Assembly (NCBI GenBank): GCA_028583415.1
Contig: CM053266.1
Location: 78,317,237 to 78,381,236, forward strand
DNA from: Protea cynaroides
Taxonomy: Eukaryota; Streptophyta; Magnoliopsida; Proteales; Proteaceae
Length of the DNA stretch: 64,000 nucleotides
Direction of reading: 5' to 3'
Positions 33,801 through 46,014 of the stretch are shown piece after piece. The first letter of the stretch is position 1; every line of letters begins with the position of its first letter. The notes beneath the pieces were generated by a model. The model was given only the letters and a program-made list of their open reading frames with translations. It did not search any database and was not told the DNA's origin. The position numbers were made by a program, and so were the translations under genes.

Positions 33801-34598
33801 CAAATTAGAGAATAAATTTTCACACAAGATATCTTGCTTGTTATCTTTACTTAGAGTTACAAAACCCTATCACCATGACAATGAACCTTGAAGTTGATTT
33901 CTTGTCATCAATACAATCATTATAAATTACATCAAAATAGCCTAGAGTGTCACTACTTTTATAAATGAACATATGATCTTTGGCCTCTGCATATACCGGA
34001 TGACCTTCCTTTTCCCCATTGTCCAGTAAGCTATACCAGCATCCATCTGAAAACATCCTATGACATTCAATGAAAAGGTTATATGAAATGATTACAACCT
34101 TAAACATATATCAGGTTCTCTTGGGAAGGAAGGTTCATTCTTTGAATCCGATGGTTACTTTTGTTCCACTGCTATCGTCAAGCTTGGACATGATGCAACA
34201 AGAAGAGAATTAGCAGAATAGCGTAGCTCTACCTGGCGCTGGCGTGCCGCCTTGCATGCAAGCGAAGCGCTATTGGCGGCAATAAATAGCTCACTGAGCG
34301 ATGATTGATGCAGTCAGTCAGTGCCCTCGATTGTTCCAGAGAGAAGGATCATGGTGCCCCAGAACCGTGACATCCAGCAGCAGCATCTCCTTACGTGCGA
34401 GAGACTTCTATGCCAGCATTCTGTCAATTTGTCTCATTTATCGATTTTAACATCCACAATTTACTAGTCATACATGCATACTGAACCATTCGAAAATATG
34501 AACAGTATTTATACTTTGAGATAAATCCAGAATTTTATTTTTTCTGTCATGAGCAAACTCAATTCCAGGTACAAAGGTACTTGCTCATATAGTTTTAC

Positions 34599-34830
34599 AT
34601 GTCAAAGTTATCAGACAGAAAAATATTGATTTCAACTAGTAAACCATGTCACCATAGGCCAATGAAAATCATCAACACATATGATAAGGAAGTGAATCTA
34701 CTCCCACTGACCTACAAATATATACAATGGTCAATGACAATCTCAACAAAGTTGAAAGAAGATACAACCCTGTCAAACTTTAAATACCATTATCTGGATA
34801 CCTATTTAATCCACAGATTGACTTTATAAG
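34599..34830 (-). pseudogene. Copia reverse transcriptase remnant
   Basis: The minus strand reads VNLWIK, stop, VSR, stop, WYLKFDRVVSSFNFVE, IDHCIYL, stop, VSGSR, then a shifted SYVLMIF where YVDDI-type sequence is expected. Matches the copia RT motif order. At least three stops and one frameshift. The second copy at 44075-44310 shares the same defects. Confidence 0.7.
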
Positions 34831-37079
34831 AGTACAAAACATATCTTCTTTATCCTTACCACAAAACCTTGTGATTAAAATATATAAATATTTCTTCAAG
34901 ATTTTCTTTGATAAAAAAGATCTTTACATCTACCTGATGCAACTCCAAAATAAACCTCAAAATTTGAAGTTCTCTTTCTCTTCCCTTTGTGTGATTTCAT
35001 TTTGCTATAAATTTTACTTTGTAGCAATCAATTCTTCCACTGGAATCACACATTTTCTTTGTATATCCATTTTTAGCCTATGAGTACACCGCTCATTGAC
35101 AAAAGTATAAAATTCTAGTCTCGTTATTGTTCATAGACAACAACACATCCTTTATGATCATTAAACATTCAAGAGCAATTTCATTACTAATAACTTGCTT
35201 AAAATCATTAGGATCTTCATTTTTGTCCATCACCAAAAATATCTATTTTGAAGTACAACACGTGATTGGATGAAATCACAAATTTACCTGATCCAGTATA
35301 TCTCTTCTTTGCCTCATTTGACTCTGCTACTATGGCTGAAACATCGATCTTAATGAATATTTCTATAATCATTTCATTACACTCTAGTAACATTTCTGTT
35401 ATCTCAACTGGTTACTTCACATCCATTTTCATGTGGTCTCATCAAAACTTTAAGTTTCTTGAGTCTATTTTGACATCTCATAATATGACAACTCAATGTC
35501 CTAAAATAATCACTCTCATACGAGTGTTATGAAATCATGTTAGTTCTACAGTCTCATAACAAGAAGATAACGGAAACTGAAACTGAAATCTGACTAACTA
35601 GCACTCTATTAATAATATAGGCTACAATATCAATTCTTTCCTTACATGATCAAATACATTCTTAGGTTTTTGCAAACACTTAAATTTACCAGGGAATAGA
35701 CTAGTATCACATGATCTCCCAAAACTCTCTCATTCAGATCCAATAGTTTCAATTCATTTAATAAAAAATTTTCCACCTTAATTTTTCATTATTTGAAAAA
35801 CAACCATAGACTAAACTGTGACAAGAAGTCCTAGATGAAATCTCGATGTCCACCAATTCTAATAAATCCTTGTTGTGAATAACCTTCACTTACTTTAATC
35901 TTGTCATCTTCTCTTTTAATTAATTCTCACATATATACATGTAATAAACCTTGGAAGAAGAATTTTAGAATATTATTCTTTCTAATCTTTCTTTAGACAA
36001 CAGTCATAAACCCTTATGACCAGGGTGGAAGATTACAATATACAGTTTAACTTCTAAAGATAAAATAAATTAAAGATTAATGTTTAAGTATCCAATATAC
36101 TGCGTCTTCTTGCTCATAAGTTTCATAATCCTTATTCTTTTTTCACTTAAACTGTCCAGCTATATAAATCTTTCTTTACATGTCCCTTCTGAGTCACTCT
36201 ACAAGAATTTTATTCTACTTAGATCCATTTTATCTTGTAGTTTCTTAATGTCTAATTCTTTGTCATAAGGTTTCTGACTATTCCATGAAAAAAAAAATAT
36301 TTTCTTTCTATGGGTTTTCCTACCCCTTTTACAACTTGCCTTTGTCTGGGTATATATTATGCACTATGACATTGGCATTCATATTTTTCTCTTTTCTTTG
36401 AACTTTTATCCTTAGTTCTCTTACTTTAGGGTTCACTATATTTTTGAGTATTATAGGTCACCAGGATCTGACTATACAATTCTTGTGAGGAAGTGAAAAG
36501 TCTAAAATGTCACTTACATAGGTTTTAATGAACCTACAAATATTCACTTATCCTTGAGCTTATCATTAATACTTAACAGTTCTACCTTGTATTTCCTCAC
36601 ATTTCGAATACCATCTCTTATCATAGATGGACTTGAGTAATAAAACAACTCTCTGACCCTTCTTGAAAAATCAAATCTTTATTTGGATTTCTCAAGAAAT
36701 ATCTTTTTTCAATGTTTCTCATCTGAACATTGCTTTACTTGATCTTAAGGACTGAACACCCTAAGGACCAAAATACAATTTTTCTGTTGAGTATATCTAG
36801 GTTAAACAATCCTAGACTAGTTTGCAGTTTCCATGTCAATTCATAAAACTGGCAGCCAAAGACAGGCATCTTAAGGTATTTAATCATTACATGTCCACAA
36901 CAATGTAAATAACTGTAAGTCTACGATTAATACCAAATAAAATTAGCTAGCAATAATATATATACATAACATGTGCAAGCTAATTAATATCTTTGAAAAG
37001 TCAACCGAACTACACACACATCCTTTGGGACAATATGTGCACTGGTCCTCTCATATCTGTGCAATAACTGCGAAGAGAT

Positions 37080-37520
37080 AATGACTTTCGAAAATCTCAC
37101 CACCTTTGGGTGGATGAAGACCACTAAAGCCACAATCCTTCAACCATGTGCATGAGTTCTTTATTTTCTTTGACAACGCCACCTTTGGGTGGACAGTGTC
37201 ATTCTTTGCTGCATCCATAAAAGTGAGAGTTTATGTTAGTGTCACTTTTGTGTAAACACTATATTTCCTTACAGTAGTTTATAAATGCATAAATGCTAGA
37301 TTTGAGCATATCATGATAGAACTAAGGTTGCCACTTTGGTGGTCACACCATAATCCTTACACAATAGCTATAAATCATAATTTGAATAAACTTGGACAAT
37401 GTCACCTTTGGGTGAACATTATCAAAACTGAAGCATTTACAAACACATATTGTAGAATTTGAACACATCATAATAAAACAAGGTTGCCACTTTGGTGGTC
37501 ACACCAAGTTTCACCATGAT
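37080..37520. repeat. Recurring self-complementary motif in the copia 5' interior
   Basis: CCACCTTTGGGTGG (near 37100 and 37190), CACCTTTGGGTG (37407) and TGCCACTTTGGTGGTCACAC (37330 and 37485) are short palindromic or nearly palindromic words, five in 440 bp. They sit in the gag/leader half of the element. Confidence 0.6.
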
Positions 37521-38683
37521 ATGAACAAATCCTAAACTGCAGCTTATGTAGGATATTTATTTACAAGTCTAAACATTCATATGAACATGCACATTAGCTC
37601 AATCAATCAATTTTGTACAATAACTTTAAGAAAAATCAGCAAAAACATTGCAAATCGAGTTCCCATAGGGCATTTTTCCATAATAACATATTTTTTAATG
37701 CATCAAAATGTACCAAAATATATATATCAGATTGAAGAGCATTAAAAATGGAGTCCAACGAAACAAACTGGAGGTCAATCCGACATTCCTAGCTCCCAGA
37801 ATCACTGTTTAATGTTCTTTTGTTAAAAAAAAAAAAAAAAAAAAACTTAAACCAAACAGGTCCTTATAAGAAAACCCCGTCTGGGTCGGTTCGATCCGGT
37901 CTGACCAAAATCGGTTTGGTTCTCTTAGAACCGAACCGAATATTCCCTTTTTTATTCTCCACCTTTTTTTTTTACTATTACTTTGGTCCAAGCCGAACCA
38001 CGGTCTGGTCCAAAGGTTCAACCACCGGGTTATCCGGTCCGAGCAAATGGATAGACGGGTCAACAGTCCGGGTTACCTGGTCAAATATGGGTATATGATT
38101 CGGGTCTCGGGTCGGGCAATTCGGGTCTATTTCTGGGTTACCGGTTCGACCCAATTGGCTGCGTCTGGGCTGGGCTCGCCCTAAACCTGGGCCGGGCCAG
38201 GATGGTTGGGCTTAGCCTGCCCCGCCCCGGCTGCTTTCCGCTGGGCTAGGGTTCCAATTCTAGCCGAGTCAAATCGGCGCCGCCAATTTTTTTTTTTTTT
38301 TTTTAGGCGATTCGGTCTGACTGACGGGCCAACCCGTTAGGGTTCCCGAGTTGACCCGGCGATGACCGGGTCAACGCCGCCGTAATAAAGTTTTTTTTTC
38401 TCCCACCCGCGAGTGGATCTCACTCGCGGATTCCGCCGGCGATTGCCGGGGCGTCCGGCGGCCGACGTCGGTGATTTTTATATCGTCGGCTCCGTCTCTT
38501 CGAGACCTTTCCAACGGTATAAAGCTTGATTAATTTTGTCGGTCGAAAAAAATTTCGTCTATGGAAATCTCTGACAAATCTGATCGAGATTTGATCCAAA
38601 ACTTGAGAAAAATTCTCTTTTAATTTGACCATTCATTATCAATCTTTATAATCAATCTCCATTGATTCTAAGTCTATATGGTT

Positions 38684-38696
38684 GGCTCTGATACCA
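38684..38696 (-). promoter_or_regulatory. Primer binding site of the copia element
   Basis: TGGTATCAGAGCC on the minus strand, complementary to the initiator-Met tRNA 3' end. Confidence 0.85.
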
Positions 38697-38698
38697 AC

Positions 38699-39119
38699 TG
38701 TTAGAAAATTATGAGTTTAGGGTTTCAATGAAACCCATTCCAATCCCATACAGTTGCCCTAGAATACAATAGAGAAGCCATAAATTATGAATCATAAAGA
38801 CATACCTGTTTCTGAAGAGATTAATTCCATACGCTCTAATCGAAATCCCTCGGCTACAGTCTTCCACAGCCTCCATAGGATATCCTGACGTCTCTTGCTA
38901 ATGGGTGCAGAGAACTGATTAACCGTGGTTGTGGGGACTCTAACCCTGTATTTATAGAATACAGATGTAACCCTAAAACCCTTCCCACAATAGAATTAGG
39001 GTTACCAAACCTATCTCATACCGTGTGACGAACCAAACCAAACCGGTTATACCGTGTCAATCAGACTCCCACTGAATTAACTAGTTTAGGTAATTAATTA
39101 AGCCCACATAAATCTAACA
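38699..39119 (-). mobile_element. 5' LTR of the copia element
   Basis: 421 bp, same ends as 32343-32780. Lacks 17 bp near the CATACGCTC site. Confidence 0.85.
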
Positions 39120-39124
39120 TCCCC

Positions 39125-40652
39125 TACTGCTACTCTTACTCCTATCAGATACCACCATTACGATTTAGGTGAAGTAGAAGTACAGAGTTGATACCACAAG
39201 GGATGAATTGCTTTTCCTTCTCCATACCCATAAGCTTAATGCTAACGAAAATAATGAAGACTACTATACCGTAGTCAGAAAATTAAAAGAAGATTTAATT
39301 ACAGTTTTTTGGATTGAAGCTATGCTGTCAACTTGTTCATGGATTAAGTAGATTTTGTTCTGTTTTGGGCATTCTTATTTGTGTCCACTAGCTGTGAATC
39401 CTCCTACATAAGTACAAGAATCTCTAGAGCTTTTCTCTTTAATTTTGAAATATGCGGTTGGGTTTTAGATTACTCGGATTTCTGAAGCTTTGAAGTGATT
39501 GCAAGTTCAAACTCCCACCTTGAAGAGAGTCCAACAGTCTTCTATCCACCCATCGTATTTCTTGTTTCCCTTTTTTTATTTTTAATTATTTAGTTCAATC
39601 AAACAATTGGTTTGATTCAAACCATAAAATTGAATCAATTTATTTGGTAAGGAAAGAAACAAGTTGGTAGGTGCAAACAAGGATCGTAGTTTCGGTTTCA
39701 TGCCTCATTTCGGCCAAGCTAGAAACCAAAATTTCGACAGGAAAACATGGTAAAAAAAAATTTATAGTTTCGAATGTGGTTTTGGTGACTATAAAACTTG
39801 CTTTTTGAGTTCAATTTTATTACGTAATGCAATTTTTACCTCTATAACATTTCTATTGAATTATTTATACAAAAACAACATTATAAATGGTAATTCTATT
39901 GTCTGTGTCTGTGCATGTGTGGGGGTAGGTGAACGAGTGGCTGTAATTGCATTACTCCTTCGAGAGGTGTCGAATCAAAATACAGAGAGTTTGATGAGGT
40001 TTTTCAAAAGTGGAATAATGCAGAGTCCATTGCAAATATTTGACGGCTCAGCTTGACTGATAAACCTGTGTTTGTGTTATTTCCTTTGCCACAATGTTTT
40101 TCCTCCTTCCCTCTCATTGCCTAGGTTTGTTCGTGTTTGTTACATATTCCACGGGGCTGATGCTTCCGAGCTTTGTGTTTCATTGCTTAAATTGTTTAAT
40201 TGTAAAACATTGTGACTGGATACTGGAGCAAAACAGGGTGATAAAGAAGGAAGAAAGCCCTATGACATTAAACTCCTATCACAAAGATGATATTTTTTTT
40301 TTTTAAATCAAGGGTTCACCTACTGTGTGAAGCATAGACGTAGAAGATAGCAGCAGTAGCAGACAATAAAGTGTTGGAAGAATCATCAATCGATTTTTTT
40401 TCTATGCCAAAGGAAGAAGAGATTCTTATATTTACTTTAAAATAAAATAAAATAAAATAAAAATTAATAATAATAAAAAAACCCTCAAAGAGAGATGGCA
40501 TTGGTAGCATAGATGAGATTTGCATCTTTAGCAAGAACTGGCGAATGAAAATAGACAGATTTTGTGGGATTTAATGCATGAGGCTAAAAAAAGCAGGAAT
40601 CATTTAATTTTGAAAAAAAATCAGCTACCCCTAAAATAGTTTCAAAACATCA
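39125..40652. other. No gene seen
   Basis: Flank of the copia insertion. Low-coding sequence with T- and A-rich stretches. No recognised element ends. Confidence 0.3.
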
Positions 40653-40662
40653 TCTATCATCC

Positions 40663-40895
40663 GGATTCAAATTGTCTCATCCCTGAGATTCGGGAGGCGT
40701 GGCGGCGACCCCACTGGATGGTCGCCACGTGGGGGTCGGATGAATCCGACCCCTCTGTTCGAGCCGACAAGCCGAGCCGACAAGAGAGTGTCGGCTCGAA
40801 CGGAGGGGTCGGATTCATCCGACCCCCACGTGGCGACCATCCAGTGGGGTCGCCGCCACGCCTCCCGAATTTCAAGGATGAGACGATTTGGATCC
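40663..40895. mobile_element. 233-bp foldback MITE, ~10-bp target duplication
   Basis: Left end GGATTCAAATTGTCTCATCC, right end inverted GGATCCAAATCGTCTCATCC. The arms pair over nearly the whole length, so it is a long hairpin. Flanks TCTATCATCC (40653-40662) and TCTATCACCC (40896-40905), one mismatch. Central CCGACAAG words are repeated at the loop. Confidence 0.8.
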
Positions 40896-40905
40896 TCTAT
40901 CACCC

Positions 40906-42110
40906 ACACTTTTCAAAAAACATCAATTATACTCAAGTAACTAACGGAGAAAACTGCAATCACTGTTAGACATTTTTGCCCTTTTTGTTTTTAATTAAAA
41001 TTTTTTAAAAACTAATAAAATGACTAATATAACTCTTCACATTTTCATTATCCTCTCTTTCTTCTCCTTCATCGCGAAATGCATCAATAGACGATCTCAG
41101 CCACTCAATCTTTCCTGATTTCGAACCTTGCTCATGTCACGGCCCTTGAGGGTTCATCCTACACCTTCCAAAACCGAGGTGGCTGTCATCTTACGGGTCC
41201 GAGCATATTCACGAGCCAGGTATTCGTGTGGCGGAACCTACTCCGCCGAGTCTACATCGGAATCATGCATCGATTCCACCGAGTCCATCCTCAATATCTT
41301 GGCCCAATCAAGTACCTTCACTGGTGCCGACGTCACCATGGTTCATGTTTCGATATCGATTATCCGATTGGAGATGAGGTTTTCAAATCTGATGGTGGGA
41401 TGAGGGATGCTCTGTTCTTTAATTGAATTCAGTGCCTTTGCATAAATAAAAATGAGGAACTTTTCATTTCAATGGAACTTAGTGACGGTGTTCCTCATCT
41501 TTGGAATTTTGAGGTTAGGTTTGGTGTGCAGGTCCCATATTGCCCACCGTTGGGATTCATGACAAAGATGAACACCTCCTGCTTTGAGATTCCAAGATTC
41601 TGGAAAAAAAAAGGGACTCTGGCTTCTTTGTTTGTGTCTGGTTTTCTATTATGTCAGTTACAGGAAAATCTGCAATTGATGCAAGATCCTTGATCCCTGT
41701 GACTTTCCGCTCCCGGCCGAGTCATCGACCAAGGCCATTGATAGCCCACCAACATCACCATTTCTCCGTTAATCCCACTCTTCCTCTTCTTCCTCTTCTT
41801 TTTCTACTCTGCAACTTCACCAAACCATAAGATGCGACACTTGTTCTTCACTTGTTGGATAAGAAGCAACACCTGTTCTTCACTTTTTGAGATAAGATGC
41901 AACACCTGTTCTTCACTTTCTGGGAAATTACTGTAGCTTTGCATTTGTTAGTCTTAATTAGACAACTCTTATAATTTACCATTGCTTTTTCTTCAATTTT
42001 TCTTTTGTGAAATTTGGAGAGCATAATTAATGTATCAGAAACAAAAACAGAAAACAGAAATTGCAGGAAAGCTTAAATCTCCCGATTTGATCAGAATCAG
42101 CGGTTTCAAT
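40906..42110. other. Unassigned sequence, one 111-codon open frame
   Basis: Frame 41091-41426 (plus) includes VFVWRNLLRRVYIGIMHRFH and YLHWCRRHHGSCFDIDYP, but there is no ATG near its start and no family is recognised. It could be a gene fragment. Other frames overlap it. No promoter seen. Confidence 0.25.
41827..41927. repeat. Three tandem ~32-34-bp units
   Basis: Units of the form ATAAGATGCRACACYTGTTC followed by TTCACTTKTTGG, starting near 41827, 41859 and 41891. Confidence 0.75.
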
Positions 42111-45100
42111 TGTTAGATAATTATGTGTTTAGGGTTTCAATGAAACTCATTCCAATCCCATACAATTGCCCTAGAACACAATAGAGAAGTCATAAACTAT
42201 GAATCATAAAGACATACCTGTTTGTGTAGAGATTAATTCCATACGCTCATTGACACTCCAAGCTTTGATCGAAATCCCTCGGCTACAGTCTTCCACAGCC
42301 TCCAGAGGATATCCTGACGTCTCTTACTAATAGGTGCCGAGAACTGATTAACTGTGGCTGTGGGGACTCTAACCCTGTACTTATAGAATACAGATGTAAC
42401 CCTAAAACCCTTCCCACAATAGAATTAGGGTTACCAAACCTATCTCATACCATGTGACGAACCAAACCAAACCGGTTATACCGTGTCAATCAGATTCCCA
42501 CTGAATTAACTAGTTTAGGTAATTAATTAAGCCCACATAAACTAACAATCTCCCACTTGGGCTATATTAATTACAAAACTATCGTCAACCAGTGTGGCCA
42601 CGAAATCCAACACACTAAATCGTCACTAACTTTGAAACATCCATCAAGCTTCCCAATGCGAGCAACAACGAATAATACACCTTAACATATGGTGTACAAA
42701 CTTCTGTCAGCCACAACAGAGGTCTACTCAATACATGAATCACCTGAGATAATGCATGAAAGTAAACTTCCATGCGAGTCCAAACTTGATTAAAGAACCT
42801 TAATCAAAGTGCCCCCAAAACCTTTATGGGCAACTTAACATGGTATTTAAATATTCTAAAATTATAATATCATACTTTGACTAGACGCTTTGATATTATC
42901 CTTTCATGGCAAACCGCCTCTAGCTTGGATTAATACCACACTTTGACTTGTCGTCATTATTTGTATGGCTGAATACCGCCTCTTATCTTGGCTGAATACT
43001 GCCTTAAAACTAAGGCTAAATACTGTCTTGAAACTTTGGCTAAATACTGTCTCATATCTGTGACATGTCAAACACATAACTATGTATGCAAAATAGCAAT
43101 AACGCAAATACTAATGTAAACAAAATCATAGTTACAAAAACTGTATCCATCAAACCATGTGCAATACAATCAAACACAGTAAGCAATGTGAAAACACAAA
43201 TATAAACATAAAGAGTCCCCCACTGATTAAGCATATCTAGAGACTCCCACTGATTCCCAGATCTTTGGCCACTTAAGCCTCTGAAAAATTATTTGTTTTC
43301 AACCATTCTTATATTGGACGTACCGTCCCTTAAAGACTCCCACTGACAAAACCTTCGTCCAAGAATCTACAACGATATAAAATCTTTTAACATCTTTCTT
43401 ACTTGAAAAGATTTGATCTCTATTATGCTGTGAAATACTATATTTCTTATTATTCTTTGAGAAGAACACAGTTGAACCGCTGTCAGAACACATCTCAATA
43501 GGTTTAGAAGTGGAGTCTACAATCTCCAAATTTGAGAATAAATTTTCACACAAGATATCTTGCTTGTTATCATTATATAGAGTTATAAAACCCTACTACC
43601 ATGACAATGAACCTTGATGTTGGTTTCTTGTTATCAATACAATCATTATAAATTACATCAAAAATAGCTTAGAGTGTCACTACTTCTATAAATGAACATA
43701 TAATCTTTGATCCTCTGCATATACCGCATGACCTTCCTTTTCCCCATTGTCCAGTAAGCTATACCGGCATCCAACTGAAAACATCCTATGACACTCAATG
43801 AAAAGGCTATATGAAATTATTACAACCTTAAACATATATCAAGCTCTCTACTGTATTATAGATGCTAATACTCAGTATCATTCTTTGTCTATAATTCTGT
43901 CAATTTGTCTCTTTTACCGATTTTAGCATCCGCAACTTACTAGTTATACATGCATACTAAACCATTCAAAAACACGAACAGTATTTATACTTTGAGATAA
44001 ATCCAGAATTTTATTTTTCCTGTCATGAGCAAACTCAATTCCAGGTACAAAGGTACTTTCTCATACAATTTTACATGTTGAAGTTATCAGACAGAAAAAT
44101 ATTGATTTCAACTAATAAACCATGTCACTACAGGCCAAAGAAAATCATCAACACATATGACAAGGAAGTGAATCCACTCCCACTGACCTATAGATATATA
44201 CAATGGTCAATAACAATCTCAACAAAGTTGAAAGAAGATACAACCCTGTCAAACTTCAAATACCATTATCCAGATATCCGTTTAATCCACAGATTGACTT
44301 TATAATTCTTCGAAATATATCTTCTTTATCCTTACCACAAAACCTTGTGATTAAAATATATAAACATTTTCTTCAAGATTTTCTTTGATCAAAACGATCT
44401 TTACATCTACCTGATGCAACTCCAAAATAAAAATGAGCAACTAAGACCTAAAAAAATTTGATGTTCTCTTTCTCTTCCCTTTGTGTGATTCCACTTTACT
44501 ATAAGTATTACTTTGTAGCAATCAATTCTTCCACTGGAATCACATATTTTGTTGTATATCCATTTTTAGCCTATGAGTACACCGCTCATTGACAAAAGCA
44601 TAAAATTCTAGTCTCGTTATTGTTCATAGACAACAACACATCCTTTATGATCATTAAACATTCAAGAGCAATTTCATTACTAATAACGTGCTCAAAATCA
44701 TTAGGATATTTATTTTTGTCCATCACCAACAACATCTATTTTGAAGTACAACATGTGATTGGATGAAATCACAGATCTACATGGTCCAATATATCTCTTC
44801 ATTACCTCATCTGGCTTTGCTACTATGGCTGAAGCATCGATCTTAATAAATATTTCTATAATCATTTCATTATACTCTGGTAACATTTCTGTTATCTCAA
44901 CTGGTTACTTCACATCCATTTTCATGTGGTCTCATCAAACTTCAAGTTTCTTGGGTCTATTTTGACATCCCATAATATGACAACTTAATGTCCTAAAATA
45001 ATCACTCTCCGAGTGTTATGAAACCATGTCAGTTCTATAGTTTTAAACAAGAAGATAACTTAAACTAGAACTGACTAACTATACATTATATTAATAATAT

Positions 45101-46014
45101 AGGCTGCAATATCAATTCTTTCCTTACAGGATTAAATACATTCTTAAGCTTTTACAAAACACTTACTTAAATTTATCAAAAATAGACCAGTATCACATGG
45201 TCTCCCAAAACTCTCTCATTCAGATCCAATAGTTTCAATTCTTTTAATAAAAGTTTTTTCACCTTAAATTTTCATTATTTGGAAAAACAACCATAGACTA
45301 AACTGTAACAAGAAGTCCTAGATGAAATCTCGATGTCCACCAATTCCAATAAATCCTAGTTGTGAATAACCTTTACTTACTTTAATCTTGTCATATTTTC
45401 TTTTAATTAATTCTCACATATATACATGTAATAAACCTTGGAAGGAGAATTTCAGAATATTATTCTTTCTAATCTTTCTTTGGACAACAGTCCTAAACCC
45501 TTATGACCAAGGTGGAAAATTACGATATACAGTTTAACTACCAAAGATAGAATAGATTAATGCTTAAGTGTCCAATATACTGCACCTTCTTGCTCAGAAG
45601 TTTCATAATCCTTATTCTTTTTTCACTTAAGCTGTCCAGCTATATAAATCTTTCTTTACATGTCCCTTCTGGGTCACTCTACAATAATATTATTCTACTT
45701 AGATCCATTTTATCTTGTAGTTTCTTAATGTCTAATTCTTTGTCATAAAGTTTCTGACTATTCCATGAAAAAATATTTTCTTTCTATGGGTTTTCCTACC
45801 CCTTTTACAACTTGCATTTGTCTGGGTATATATTATGCACTATGACATTGGCATTCATATTTTTCTCTTTTCTTTGAACTTTTATCCTTAGTTCTTTTAC
45901 TTTAGAGTTCACTATATTTTTAAGTACTATATGTCACCAGGATCTGACTATACAATTCTTGTGAGGAAGTGAAAAGTCTAAAATGTCATTTACATAGGTT
46001 TTAATGAAGTGTCC
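42111..46014 (-). mobile_element. Second copia copy, same family, 5'-truncated
   Basis: 3' LTR at 42111-42547 (TGTTAGATAATT to AACTAACA) and an interior collinear with 32781-36534 of the first copy at high similarity. It stops abruptly at TTTTAATGAA near 46014, where chromovirus pol begins in the opposite sense. RNase H (43553-43299: GSTVFFSKNNKK) and RT (44310-44075) remnants are visible and carry the same stops as the first copy. The 5' LTR and primer site are lost. Confidence 0.8.

Larger units (their letters stand above)
32343..39119 (-). mobile_element. Full-length Ty1/copia element, coding-dead
   Basis: 6,777 bp. LTRs at 32343-32780 (3') and 38699-39119 (5'), both TGTTAGAAAATT to ATCTAACA. 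The primer site TGGTATCAGAGCC (38696-38684) lies two bases from the 5' LTR. A polypurine tract is next to 32781 on the minus strand. Perfect target duplication TCCCC at 32338-32342 and 39120-39124. The LTRs differ by a 17-bp deletion in the right copy and by roughly ten substitutions by eye. The interior has no frame above about 90 codons. RT and RNase H traces are visible with many stops, and gag and integrase are not identifiable. Confidence 0.85.

Noticed and set aside
41091..41426. F-box-like gene
   Set aside because: Slight resemblance only, no start codon and no conserved core motif visible.
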